Of a stretch of DNA of 64,000 nt, positions 1 to 11,339 are shown one piece after another (the stretch's first letter is position 1; every line of letters begins with the position of its first letter). The stretch covers positions 103,297,657 to 103,361,656 of the forward strand of contig OX388343.1 of the NCBI GenBank assembly GCA_947579665.1, read 5' to 3'. Source of the DNA: Sympetrum striolatum. Lineage: Eukaryota > Arthropoda > Insecta > Odonata > Libellulidae. The translations under genes and the position numbers were made by a program. The notes below the pieces were generated by a model. It was not told the origin of the DNA. It was given only the letters and a program-made list of their open reading frames with translations, and did not search any database.

Positions 1-844
1 CCACACGCCCACGCGAGGGACCCCTTCCGGTCCCACGATTGACAAGTCGAATTGAAAAAGGGAATGTTTTGACGTCCGAACCCTTCTTTGGGATGGACGG
101 CCCCTTGTCCTTGCCCTCCGTTGCTATTGACGGTTTTTTTGTCTCCTTGACATCGTCCAGAGGAATCAAAGGAAAGTACAAAAGTATTATCACTTCTTCC
201 GGGTTGCTCTTCTTTATGCTGCTCGATGAAGTGAAGCGGTGTCGTGCGGTCTCCGAATCGTGGTGCTGCGGTGCTCAGAAGAGGGAGGTCTTGCGAAAAA
301 GTGAGAGGAATAGGGTTCCACTCGGATTTCTGAGGAAGAATGCGGTGCCTGCAAAACGTCCTGAAGGATTTATTTGATTATATTCCTGGGAATTTGTGAA
401 TACGGGCATAAAGTGGATCGATCAATCACTTAGAAAATGAATGGGAAAACTTTGCCTATTTATGAATGAAACAAAATTAAGTTTCGGATTTGTGGGCAAT
501 GCATGTAATCGATCGACCCACGGTATAATCTAATATAAAGTATTTCCTAGCGGATAGATATCGAATTTATTTCGTTGTTATCCGTAAAGGTTCAATTCGT
601 AGAAACTTCACAGAATCAGGTTATGTATGGATATTTGGGTACGTATGTATGTAAATATGGTGGGAGTCCATGATGGAAATTATTCCAGAAATGGTACTTT
701 TTCCACTGAGGCTACAATCCTCTTATTATTAGATAATTAGATCTATTTTCAATATTTTCGTTATTGGAAATATAACATGTACTATTTCATTTGTTCTCCA
801 TATAGACTTTGCCGTCGTATGTTTTTGACAAGTCCTACGGATAG
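1..844. other. Anonymous DNA, no gene recognised
   Basis: The first ~380 bases are somewhat richer in G and C than what follows. They hold an open frame on the plus strand (39-377) that begins at a non-ATG codon and resembles no family I know. The rest is AT-rich and carries stops in all frames. I see no RNA gene or repeat here. Confidence 0.4.
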
Positions 845-905
845 AAAAGTGGGTAGAGCGTCCACGTTTAGTGAAAGCGGATGCGGGTTCGATTCGCTAA
901 AGGGC
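845..905 (+). repeat. tRNA-derived SINE head (degenerate)
   Basis: The segment carries two motifs spaced like an internal RNA polymerase III promoter. An A-box-like TGGGTAGAGCG lies at 850-860 and a B-box-like GGTTCGATTCG at 886-896. No cloverleaf with a closed acceptor stem can be drawn, so this is not a working tRNA gene. It is best read as the 5' head of an old tRNA-derived SINE. The body would run rightwards into 906-1050, but no second copy of that body was found in the window. A chance pairing of boxes remains possible. Confidence 0.4.
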
Positions 906-1650
906 CCAACATCGAGCAAACATTGGGAAAATATCTCGAATAGGTCTGCATCAGTCATAGAAAGGCAATTTGGCGGAAGTCAATGCCATCAATGGCGATT
1001 GCTGGGCTTTCCATCGGACTGTTGTACCATTTTTTACATTTTTGTTATAAATTGTGTGTATGTGTATATATCAGATAGTTTTCTCTTATACTATAATATG
1101 GGAGTTACTGTTTGTGATGACAGCGTTCTGCTAGTTTCAGCCGTCGAAGCGTGAAGAAGGAATTGATGTTGGAATGCTCTTTTAGTGACCTCATCGGGTA
1201 CTCTATTCTTTTATTATTTCTTGAATACATAAAACGAATCGCAGATAATTACGCGGAAGAATGCATCAAAGATTCTGAATCCTTCAAATTTCTGCATTAA
1301 AAGAGGAAATATTTCCAAGTGTCACCTGTGTTGATTTTCAATAAACTGCTGAACTTTGGAAACTTTCATTCCATTTCCACGCTTGAGATCGAGTAATTCA
1401 GCTTTAATTGATAATAAATGAATTGCCATTTTGTGAAAGCAAACCATCAGCAATATATTTGCCTTTGAAACTTTAATATTCTGAAATAATGTTCTTCAGT
1501 GAAATTTCATGCTGTTTTTAAGGATTTGAGATTTTAATTTTGCTTTCACCCAGTTTTGACCTTTTCGGAGAAAGTTTTATTTTAGTTTTAGTCTTTTAAC
1601 GTATAATTTATTTATACCATTGTGATAAATTTCACCATACTGAAGTTTGA
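906..1650. other. Anonymous AT-rich DNA
   Basis: The plus-strand frame 777-1154 runs through the SINE-like head and has no recognisable domain, so I treat it as chance. Positions 906-1040 may be SINE body. Nothing else is recognised. Confidence 0.35.
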
Positions 1651-1823
1651 TCGCCGTTGAGAGGAAGAAGGCTTTTTCATATTCCCCCACAGGAACCTCT
1701 TTTCGCGGCTCAAAAATAAATCATAAATTCGTTTATAAGAGTTATTCTTTGTCAAACGGTTAGCTTTCTTTTTGATCTTCATGTCCACTGTACATGTAAG
1801 ACGCGGAAAGACGTCATGCGATT
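1651..1823 (+). repeat. Dispersed repeat, copy A (partner at 4744)
   Basis: This segment matches 4744-4900 in the same orientation over about 160 bases with scattered substitutions and small indels. Shared landmarks include CATATTCCCCCAC, the run AAAAATAAATCATAAATTCG, GTCAAACGGTT and GAAAGACGTCATG. Similarity fades on both sides, so the unit was copied as a block. Read on the minus strand, copy A has an open frame and copy B has stops, so coding potential is doubtful. I see no terminal inverted repeats or target duplication, and the family is not recognised. Confidence 0.8.
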
Positions 1824-4743
1824 GATCACAAAATGTTGAAGTTGAAAAATACCAACAAAAATTCAATCCAGAACTAATCTGAAAATGTCTTGTTTGGAAA
1901 TTGTATTATGAGCCACCTCTTCGGATTTGCAGGGCTCTTGATGAAGGAGATCGTAGTTTTGAACAGAAGTTGGTGATTCGATGTTTCGAATTTTCTGGAA
2001 ACACGCATACTTAAAATTAAAGGAAAAGTTTTGATGAAAGGAAGTTCATTAGAATTGTGCCATCGCGGATGCGTCAGGGGATTCAAAAATAAAGGATACA
2101 AACTGGGCAGTGTGGTGATGAAGCATTCGTGTCGGCTAATTCAATTCTTAGGGATTCCTCTATTTCTGCATCGCCTCTTCTGAGCGTTTCGACTTGGAAA
2201 AGACGGCCGGAGGCAACTTGATGAAACGAGATTCGTATTTCCATAATTTCGAAACTAGATTTAACTCTTGGCGGATATTTATGAGAAGGAAAATTGATAA
2301 AATGTAAATGCAAGGGTATTCGTCAGGTAACTAAGGAGTTTGAAAATGTTCGTTGGGCTAAATTTGAAGGGCTTCACTGAAGGAAGCTTAACTTCTGAAA
2401 CTTTCCTTCCCTTCCTCGTGCTGTTCCGATATCTGTTTGTTCAGATACAGTCAAATCTGATATTACGGAAAATTGGAAGAATATCATTTATCTACTATTA
2501 TGGACACGGTTCTTTATATAATTGCCCATTCTATTTCTGTAATTTCCATTAAATGTACCGAGGAACTAATTAAAAAATAACCTACTGCACCTCCCAATAA
2601 GATAGAAGAAGGTAATTAAAGGATTCATGAAAGGGATTAATTTACTATAGAAATTCGTTGTTACTTTAAAAAAATATTCTAAGTAGGTCTTTAGGCGACT
2701 CGAACATACTTCAGCAAGAAATGCTTTCTAAGTAATTTTTTATCATCTGCCATCTTTATTTTCTTTACAGAATGATTTGAGATTGAAGGCACATTTTCGA
2801 CGAATTCGAGACAAGTTCCTAAACAGTGATATTTGAACAATGATTCTTATTTAGTCTTTTATTTAGACCAAAATTTGGAAAATTAGATAAAACATACGAA
2901 AATATTGTTTAAGTTAGTAGTTGTAACAGTAACTCCTTGAAGACCAAGGCGATTGCTGAATCTAACCTCATACATCATCCTAAATGAATACTAACATACG
3001 AATGGTAATGGATAGTGCGAATATGTGTTTTGACCCAAATTGAACAAAAAGTAAAAATATGAAGACCGCATAAGAAAATGTTTTTGGAAGAGGGGGCAAT
3101 TCTCTTTGATTCCTGGATTTGCTTTCACAATTAACAAAAAGTAGGGACAAACCTGTGGACGAGTAGGAGAATATTTCAACATTCAGATTTTCCAATTTTT
3201 AGTTATATTTTGCTTTGTGACGATTAAGGAAAGCGAGGATTTATTGCTATAATCAATCGTTGTATCGCATTAAGTCAATTTAAGATAAATATTATTCTTC
3301 GTAAAAATTTCCATTGAATAATGAGTCTTCACATACCTCGTAAATAATTCTTAAGTATAACGATTTGATGTTGCATTCAATAGCTTCAATTTTACATGTT
3401 CTATGTTACAAATGGCATAGATAAAAATTATCTACCGATATTCAATGAAACTTTGAATGGTCAATACCAAGTCTTATTAATGCTACTACCACAAGCAGAA
3501 TTAAATGCTTATTTTTGATCTCTTTTTCTTGGATTACAATATAAATAAATTGTAAAAGGCGATCATCATTCTTTATCGTTTGTCTTCTTTGTTACATGGA
3601 CATTTTTGTTTGTTTCACTTATAGTTTTATTTTTATTCTTTCTAATACATTCTTCGTTGACTCTTGTTTATTAACATACATATTATATTCATAATTTCGC
3701 GGTAGGTATTGCATTAATTGATTATGTTCATATGATTACTGTGAGTGATCAGAGTGCAATGCTGAGACTAGAATATTATGATTTGCAAGCTTACTGGGAA
3801 CCTCTTGATAATTGAAGTTTAGATATAATAAATATGAACAGTTACTTATCCTTTGGCTAAATTTTCAATCATTATAATTTGTCTTCCAATGTTTATGAAA
3901 AGAACACTCGTCAAGAGTGTAAATTTTTATGGAAAAAAAGTTGTAGCAACTAATTGATTTCTCAGATATTTTTTCGGAAAATTACCAGGCAAGAGGATCA
4001 TATATCAATCGAGTCGATCACAACATGTAAGCGTTTACACAAGAGATATTTGTTCAGATATATCTTCTGCAAATCGTAGCATTTTAATTATGTCAATTAT
4101 GTATATTTTTAACATAAATGGAACTTTCAGAAATTCGTGACCCCTCTCAGATTGACAATTGCGTTGAGATTTGGATAACCTTTATTCAGACGTTCCCTCA
4201 ACATAATATTACCTTTTCTTTATTCATACTTTTTGTTACGTTTTAAGATAAGGGTCGCTTCTGAAAGTATGGAGACATCTGTTCCCTTCATAATATTCTT
4301 TGAATGAGGAAAAAATCCCCCGCTGCGGAATCCATTCAGTTGTCACCCGTTGAAGTTCCCTCACAACCCTTCACAAAATAGCCAACCAATGTACTCTTCT
4401 CCACTGGTTACATTCATTCGTTTAACACATTGTTGACGACCCTCCCCTTCCTTTGTGATCAACATCTCTTCTCTGCTTCCCTACCACACGTCCTCTGGAC
4501 CCTATGGCCTACCCTTAACATGGCCCCGCCTCCTCTCGTCCCCCTCTGGACCAGATGGGAAAAAAGTAAGAGACTGACCCAACCCCTAATATCTCTGCTT
4601 ATCACTTGTCCCCTTCTTATATCCAATAGGGCTGTAGCGCAATTGTCAATTAGAAGAGGGGAGGTGTTGTTTGGGGAAAGGTAGGCAGGGCATCATTGGC
4701 CACCTCTGTCCATTGTATTGGTGCATCGATTTTTTCCGTTTAT
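1824..4743. other. Anonymous AT-rich DNA, no gene recognised
   Basis: Several short frames occur (for example 2083-2313 and 2980-3195 on the minus strand), but none shows a family motif. Positions 4400-4690 are more pyrimidine- and GC-rich and hold an 84-codon plus-strand frame (4430-4684) of repetitive Leu/Pro composition, which I regard as chance. Confidence 0.35.
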
Positions 4744-4900
4744 TCGCCGTTGAAGGCTCCTTCATATTCCCCCACTGGAACCTCCTTTCGCGGTTCAAAA
4801 ATAAATCATAAATTCGTTTTGTAAGAGTTATTCTTTGTCAAACGGTTGGCTTTCTTTTTGATCTTCATGTCCGCTACACGTGGAAAGACGTCATGTGATT
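4744..4900 (+). repeat. Dispersed repeat, copy B (partner at 1651)
   Basis: This is the second copy of the unit at 1651-1823, same orientation, about 3.1 kb away. It starts at the same TCGCCGTTGA and ends at the same GACGTCATG. It differs by a small deletion near the start, one near the GACGTC end, and substitutions. Sequence beyond both ends is unrelated to copy A. Confidence 0.8.
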
Positions 4901-5568
4901 TACTGTTTCGTTTGACGTTGATCCTCTTTGGGATTACTTTTCTCTAGCGATGTCTCTTTTTGGTTGCGAAGCGGCTCTCGAGAAAGAATAAGTCTATCCT
5001 ATGATTATTTAGCCCAAAAGAGAACCAACAGGAGTAATTTTATATTTAATAGTTAAGTGACTTTCTATAAGCCTTTACATTTGCATCTTGCATTGAAATA
5101 ATTTGATTGAAAATTGGAAATAATTCTTATAGTTCTGTTTTAACAAAATGTTCATACAATTCAATCTTGAAATTTTGTTTATCCATAATTCATGGTGATT
5201 CGTATATAGTGTTAGATCGTGCTAGATTTGCCAAGTTTTCAAGTATAAGGATATCTGAATGTATGTTCTTCTTAGTTCTCTCCCTATCATAGGATAATAT
5301 CGGAAGAATGTATTTACTTTCTTGTTTGGAAACCAAATGATTAATGGTTGATGACTAGGAATAACTATGTTTGCGAAGAAGCCGACGAAGTGTTGGATCA
5401 TTACTGTTAGCATTGACATTAAATTGGCTATATATATATTTTTTCTTAATTTCTTCATAAATTTAGATGAATTGGTTCGATATATCCGACATATTTGAAG
5501 GAGTTCGTTGTATGTGATAGCTGAATTTTACTAGGAGATGGATTTGAACTGTAACAGGCAAATGCATT
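4901..5568. other. Anonymous AT-rich DNA
   Basis: No gene, RNA or repeat recognised. Short frames at 5107-5292 (plus) and 5222-5458 (minus) have no recognisable motif. Confidence 0.3.
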
Positions 5569-5811
5569 CTATTGAATACATAGAGAGCCTAGCAATATTG
5601 TTAAATGATTTTCTGATTTCTCATTGCCTTCATAAGTGGAAATTGCGGTCGTGCCATTTCTACCTCGTTTCACTTGGCTTTTGATGCTCCGGAGCCATTT
5701 GGCGCCTTCATGGAATTTCTGCGGTTCCAAATGTACATTGACACCAAATGAGGGTTCGATTGTAAGACCAATGGTCATTGAATCGCTGCTTGGTGACGGA
5801 GAGCTTGTTCA
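5569..5811 (-). other. Unassigned protein-like open frame
   Basis: On the minus strand a frame runs from about 5811, just after a TGA, to a stop at 5569. Its first ATG is at 5778, giving 69 codons. The residues are mixed and hydrophilic, with a basic patch (Lys-Ser-Gln-Val-Lys-Arg-Gly-Arg) near the middle. The DNA of about 5630-5790 is clearly richer in G and C than its flanks, as an exon or recently inserted coding fragment would be. I do not recognise the family. There is no polypyrimidine tract or convincing acceptor upstream on this strand. It could be a piece of a mobile-element protein, a processed pseudogene fragment, or chance. Confidence 0.2.
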
Positions 5812-6819
5812 TTGTTTTCAATCTTCTTCACTGTCCTTCCTCCTCACAAATTCCTTTTATAATTGTTTTTTATGCAGGACATGTATTACAGAAAGGGGTT
5901 TAACTTCGTTTTCAATATTAATACTGTACCTAATCAAATATACTGTCCACGATTTATATCTTTTTGTTGTAAATACGTTTTGCGGCTCATCTTACGTAGC
6001 ACTCTATTGGCCTATAAGAAAAAAAATTGGCTTTTTTTTCTGCATGGTTGCTTACTATTGGATCACGTTGGCCAAGACGTGTATCTATCTATGATCGTCC
6101 TTATCCAATCTTCATTTTCTTTCTGTATCCCCTCTTCTTTCCGTTTGTCCTCGTCTCCATATTCCCCCTAAATTTCCTGAAGCCATGCAAAATTAACCAG
6201 TTATTAGAAAATATTATAGATAACTATTTCAAGATATGTATGTACGTGGGAATTATCTTGGTTTGACGGATAGACTGAAAACATTTGGCAATTAGTATTA
6301 GCTAGGACGAACATTCACTATGATTTTTTAAAGACTCCTCAAACTATAAGTATTTGACTATTTTTTTAAGCTGGTGTTTTTGTCGATATAGACGGTAACA
6401 AACGAGGTTCAGGTGGAAGATTATTTAAATAAAAAAACTTATCATTTAACATAATTCTGCGAAAGATTTTCCGATTATAACTAGAAATTTTAAAGCAACA
6501 CGTTCCTTCGCCCTGGTGCTAAGCATTTTTCAGACTCATACCAGATAGACTCTTCAAATAAGAGCTGCCAAAGCATTTGACTTGAACGTCAAGAAATTCG
6601 CTGCTCTGAGTTTCATACACGTAATTTCCTCCCAGTGCCAAATTCGGGATGTCGAGATAGAGTTCGAGCGTTACAAATAATACCCGTGCGATACGTGCAG
6701 CAGTGGAATCGAAAAATGAATAGAAAGAAAAGAACCCTAAAGAAACAAATTTTACAGACGCAGAATTTCCCGTAAGCGTTGCAATGATATTCTAAGGAAA
6801 TTCTAGCACATGATAGTCT
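5812..6819. other. Anonymous AT-rich DNA
   Basis: Three overlapping plus-strand frames (within 5636-6266) are rich in Phe, Leu, Ser and Tyr, as translated AT-rich DNA is, and have no recognised domain. Nothing else seen. Confidence 0.3.
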
Positions 6820-6860
6820 TTAACCCTTTAAGGACCAAAGGACATATACGACCCATGAAT
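6820..6860 (+). mobile_element. Possible piggyBac-like terminus
   Basis: A TTAA at 6820-6823 is followed at once by CCCTTTAAGGACC. This is the style of terminus seen in piggyBac-family and derived non-autonomous elements, which insert at and duplicate TTAA. No matching inverted end followed by TTAA was found in the next kilobase, so it is at most a truncated end. It could be chance. Confidence 0.2.
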
Positions 6861-7358
6861 AAAAAAATCTGGTCAGTTTATCTCTCGTCCAATTCTAATA
6901 ATATTTTTCTTAGATTACTTCAACATGTTTAAACCTTATTGTAGTATTGAAGTAGACAAAGGAAAGGACTTAGCAGCAAAGGATAACTTAAAATGAAACA
7001 ATCAAAGTTAGAGTTTTGGGGACAATTGGGAAATAAGCAACGGACGCTCAGAAAATATTATTCAGACGGATAATCAATAAGGAAATGATTCAATGGAAAA
7101 ACTTTCGATTGAGCACAAGATAATTCTTATGAATGAACTAGAAATTCTTAAGAATGAATAGAACGCTGTGGGGATGGCCATCTAGTGGCAAAAAGATCTC
7201 TTATTTTTCTCCTATGATACCTAGTCTCGGTTGATCCATGATTTTGGATCCTCATGAAGTAGATTTGATCTCAGATTTAGAGAAGATCCAACGTTGAGTA
7301 GATCGGTGAAATTCAACTTATCCGATGACATTTGATGGAGCACCATCATAAAATTAAT
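6861..7358. other. Anonymous DNA next to LINE remnant
   Basis: No gene recognised. Positions 7177-7189 hold GCCATCTAGTGGC, which resembles a CTCF-type core on the minus strand (see findings). The right end abuts the 3' end of the LINE remnant. Confidence 0.3.
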
Positions 7359-7900
7359 TTACTTACTCCTCGGCGCTACGGCCCTTGCAGGTCCTCTCTG
7401 ACAATATTAGCCCAGGAATTGCGATCACTTGCATACACTCTCAATCATTTAACTTAGATCGTCATATATGTCATCCAGCCATCTTTTTCGCGGCCGTCCT
7501 CTCAATGTTCTGTCACCTGGGTGTCCTTCGTATATTTTCTTGACCATTCTATCTTTAGGCATCCTTTCGACATTTCCTAACCATCTTAATCTATATCTCC
7601 GTATTTATGACTCCAGATTAGGCTGTTGATATAATTTCTCCAGTTCTCTGTTCTTTCGTGTGCTTGCCTTCCTCCTTAAATGCGTCAAAAATTTTTCTCG
7701 ACACTTTCCTTTCCCATATGTTTAGCAACTCTTCATCGCGAGAAGTCATCGTCCATGTTTGAGAACCGTATATAACAGTAATATCACTGTTTGGTTGACT
7801 TTAATTTTTAAATTTCTACTTAGGCTCCTTGACTTCATCATCTTCAATAGAGCTTCGAGTAAGCTCTATTGCCAGTTGCGATCCTAGATTTTATTTCTAA
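7359..7900 (-). pseudogene. RTE-like LINE, C-terminal remnant
   Basis: The minus strand encodes the region after the reverse transcriptase core of an RTE-type non-LTR retrotransposon, the tail often mis-annotated as craniofacial development protein 2-like. Read from about 7900 downwards it gives EIKSRIATGNRAYSKL, then MMKSRSLSRNLKIKV, YGSQTWTMTSRDEELLN with WERKVSRKIF, and RRYRLRWLGNVERMPKDR. It closes with LRGRPRKRWLDD and SDRNSWANIVREDLQGP, with a stop at 7376-7378. The blocks fall in different frames and stops lie between them, so the copy is dead. It is 5'-truncated at about 7900, as is usual for LINE insertions. Past the stop a short GTAA-type tail lies near 7359. No other gene is linked to it. 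Confidence 0.9.
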
Positions 7901-8344
7901 ATATTTATTTTATTACTGTACTGTACATAAAATTAATTTATTACAACGAAAATTGTGTGTAAAATACATTTTTATTAAACTTGTGCAATTTCACGAGATT
8001 CTTCGAACCGGTTTCGGAGTAATGCGCTGTCGTTAAGTGACGGCAATTATTTTGTTAGAGGGGGTTTGAGGTTCAGCAGTAGAGTAACGGCTGTGATAGA
8101 ATCCTTCGGCTGGAATTTGCCCTAGGATCTGAGAGAGAAGCTTTTCGAAAAATTCATCGGTTCAGAACTTTGAGATGAAATAAATGAAATTGTAGTTCCA
8201 GTAAAGAAAAAACGATATCTCCGAGAGGCTTCGGCAAAACATTATACTGAAGTAATAAGAAAAACATATAGTTAGATCCAGTCGTTACCTCCTCAGTCTA
8301 TTAGAGAAGCTAATAGAATATTAATAAGTAGAATTATATATATA
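7901..8344. other. Anonymous AT-rich DNA
   Basis: No gene recognised. It begins at the 5' truncation point of the LINE remnant. Confidence 0.3.
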
Positions 8345-8462
8345 TAATATTTTAATTCATACAAAACCACAAAATACATATATCAGGCCTGACAGTGCGT
8401 AAACCATGAGACCATGGTCGTGAGTGTATGTGTTTTGCGGTTTTGTATAATTTAAAATATTA
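8345..8462. mobile_element. Palindromic mini-element (MITE-like)
   Basis: Two 36-bp arms, 8345-8380 and 8427-8462, are inverted copies of each other with about four mismatches. Both contain the core ATACAAAACC. They enclose 46 bp that includes the smaller palindromic run ACCATGAGACCATGGT. Long near-perfect terminal inverted repeats around a short non-coding centre are typical of miniature inverted-repeat transposable elements. The termini start with TA-rich sequence, so a TA target duplication cannot be told from flanking AT sequence. The superfamily is not identified. The transcript would fold into a long hairpin. Confidence 0.65.
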
Positions 8463-9087
8463 GTTATATTTTTCTTCTTATTATTATTATAATGATCTTC
8501 CACCAAGTGAAGGCCGTAACTATCAACGCTATCTAATCGAAATATTAGGCAAGGATATTGGTGTTAATACAACCTTTGCCTTACGCCATGGGCTAAAATA
8601 GTCTTAATTTAACTGCTATGCCACTATCAAAATAATACAATCAGTGAAGAATTAATGAACAACGTTCTACTATTGCCAGTAATGCGGAATACGTATTTAA
8701 CATAGAAAATCAGTCAGGTTATTTTATAGTAAATTCTAGTATTATACAAATTCATAATTTCTACGAGAATAGCAAAAAAATCAACATGTTCAATGACGAT
8801 TGATGTTCGCTGGCTATTAAAGATATTGATTCTTTTCGATTAAATCAAATACAGCGTTATACTAGCAGATTTTAATAACGTATTTAGATAACATTGATCA
8901 TACCAGCCGCTAATGACCAGTGAAAGGCTAGTACTTCACTTGAGTTTACTTGTATTTAAGAAGAGCATAGAATAGCAGAATTTGATTTCAATTACTCCTG
9001 CGATAGGACTTCCATTTGTACTAAGATAGTGGACAACAAGCATCAATCGCAAATTCTGTAATCAGTCTTTCAGCGAGGTGAAAGATT
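8463..9087. other. Anonymous AT-rich DNA
   Basis: No gene, RNA or repeat recognised. Confidence 0.3.
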
Positions 9088-9150
9088 GATACATTCGGGA
9101 ATCGAGCCAAGCGCTTCCAGAAAACGAAGTCGACTAAGGCCACCCGCTTT
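9088..9150 (-). repeat. tRNA-derived SINE head (minus strand)
   Basis: On the minus strand an A-box-like TGGCCTTAGTCG (9131-9142) precedes a B-box-like GGCTCGATTCCC (9097-9108), 22 bases apart. Both are close to the internal promoter of tRNA genes, the A box recalling a tRNA-Ser-like TGGCC start. A closed acceptor stem is not seen. It is likely the head of an old tRNA-derived SINE rather than a tRNA. Confidence 0.4.
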
Positions 9151-9985
9151 GATAAAAGTTTGTTCTTTTGATCACGGGATACTACGTGCAGTTAATCCTC
9201 TCCGGAAGCCATTTCTCGGCAAAGCTTTTATCCGAGCGATTTTGAGTGATTTGGAGAAACAACGAAAGAGGTCTCCAGCTTCTCCCTCCCCATCCTCCAA
9301 CTTTCTCTCTTCTGAATTCTCATCTTTCGCGCAAAAAGAAATTCCCTTTGAGACGATGGCCGTTCACCGCGACGTGTTTTTACTCTTTCCGTGCGAGAGT
9401 TGTCCGAGTGCTTTTGCTGCTTTTCACGCGATTATCGCCGTCAATTTCCCATCCCTTGCCACTACTGCCCTCTGGCGGCGCGCATCTCCCTCTGATGCCA
9501 GCGCCACCAATAAAAGAACGGCGCAAACAGCGGAAGATGTTTCAAAGGACCGAATGGCGCGCTTAGGCACTACAAAAACCACGAATTTCCCTTTGTGCCG
9601 ATAATGGGAAGTGGGCAGACCATTTCCTTATGTCTTATTGAAGGGGAGACCGCCTTTGGTAAGAAAACTCTCTCTTGGAGGATCTGCGGATTATTTTTTT
9701 CTGTCTTCGTAAAACGTTGGATGGATCTCCGGAAGGGTGTCCTCTCTCGGAAAATCTCTTGCCGCATTAAAGAATTTCACGTTTCTTCATTTCCCGAGGG
9801 CGACTGGAAGGTACAATAATTTTGTCATCGTGGGCACATTTTTGAAATCCAAAGGAACACTTTCCGCGAAATCGCCTTTGGGGTTCAAGATAAACACCCT
9901 GAGAGCTGTTTTCGATGAGATCGCTTCCTTTTCTGCTAAAGATCTTTCATCTCGAGAGCTTCTTTTTTGAGAAAGATACATCTTT
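9151..9985. other. GC/CpG-richer block, no gene recognised
   Basis: The composition rises clearly above the flanks, and CG dinucleotides are common between about 9340 and 9560. The longest open frame of the window (9086-9604 plus, 172 codons) and a 77-codon frame (9737-9970 plus) lie here. Their residues are a patchwork of Ser, Arg, Ala, Pro and Phe with no domain, and both strands are open, as expected of stop-poor GC-rich DNA. It could be a regulatory block or an unrecognised exon region. Confidence 0.3.
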
Positions 9986-11339
9986 AAGTCTTCACCTACA
10001 ATTTTCGATTCTAATCTTAGGCTTTCCTATCCCCTCTCATGGTTTGGAATGAATATTCCCGGTATTCATTTAAATTTCGATACGATTCATATTTTTTATG
10101 AAAAGATAATCGTCTTTGTTTCAATTCATAATAATTGCCCTGAAAAGCTTACGTTTCTGGTGTCCGATCATTTCTTTGTGTCAATGCTCAATTTTAACTT
10201 AATAAGTATATAGAATTCGTAATTAATAAGATGCTTTTGGAATTGATATTTCTTCTGAAATCAATTTATGCGTAAATATATAAGCTATTTCATTTCCTGT
10301 ATTTTACATAATTCATATATTGTTTCTTATGATGTCTTGATCTGGTTACGATTACGACTATGTACATTGTTGGAACGTAGTATGGGATTTCTCCATGTAA
10401 TTTTATGCTCTTATTTTGGCAAATTTTTCCCTCCTGTTTATTAGAACTGTAGAAGAAATTCTATTTTTGATGAGATACAGACATTAAATTTCAATTGGTT
10501 TCTTATATATAAAATAGTAACATCAATAAAGCTATATTTGTTGGTCATCTTGTTTTTCATCCATCTTATAATGATTCTTATAATGATTTTATAGAGATTC
10601 TATATTTTCAAAATGATTTTCGCTTTTTTATATAATAGAAGTGGAAACATATGTTTTATTTATTGTTATGTATTATTTATTTAGAAAACCATTGCCTTAA
10701 GAGTGATTACCTCTTGCATTATTCATCTCCTCATATTAGTTTGTTGTAAAGTTTCTTACTATGATGAAAAAAAGGAAAAAATTGAGAAGAGATTTCTCAT
10801 GAAATTCTAAAATTTTACGTCTTTATTTGGTTGTGCAAGGATTTGCTACGAATTTGGTAATCTCTGGCTATTTTCCTTTATAATTTAACATTTATTTAAT
10901 TATTATTGACATGCCATGGTTATCATTAAGACCAAGTATTTATTTTTCATCAGTTTTATAATATAAGGCTTATCTATTTCTCTGAGGATCTTTGTTTCAC
11001 CTCGCCATTGCTGGTTTTCCAGATTTATGCATCAAAACGATAATTTCTTGATTTTTTCTTGTTTGCTAACCACAGCCTAGTTCGAATTTTGAAAGCGAAA
11101 TCAATTCAATATTGAAATAAAGAATAATTTCATACATTTAGTTATGCCTGTAATAAGTAAAACAAACTAATGTTGTTGTTGTAAAAAAGGCAAATAAAAA
11201 TAAATTAAGCGTTACATTATAATTTGCCATGTCGTTTGGCAAACAAAATATATTTAGATATTGATCCCTAATGTTCTCATAGTTTGTTTTCATTGTTAGG
11301 ATGATAAGACAAAGGAAAGGGTAAAAAAGGAAGAAATCT
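9986..11339. other. Anonymous AT-rich DNA
   Basis: Very AT-rich, with stops in all frames. Near 10568-10590 there is a small tandem duplication of CTTATAATGATT. Nothing else recognised. Confidence 0.35.

Noticed and set aside
6840..7200. Right end for the possible piggyBac terminus
   Set aside because: No inverted CCTTAAAGGG followed by TTAA was found, so no full element is claimed.
9086..9604. Longest open frame of the window (172 codons, plus strand) as a gene
   Set aside because: It begins inside a tRNA-like minus-strand element and runs through stop-poor GC-rich DNA that is also open in another register. It shows no domain or plausible protein composition.
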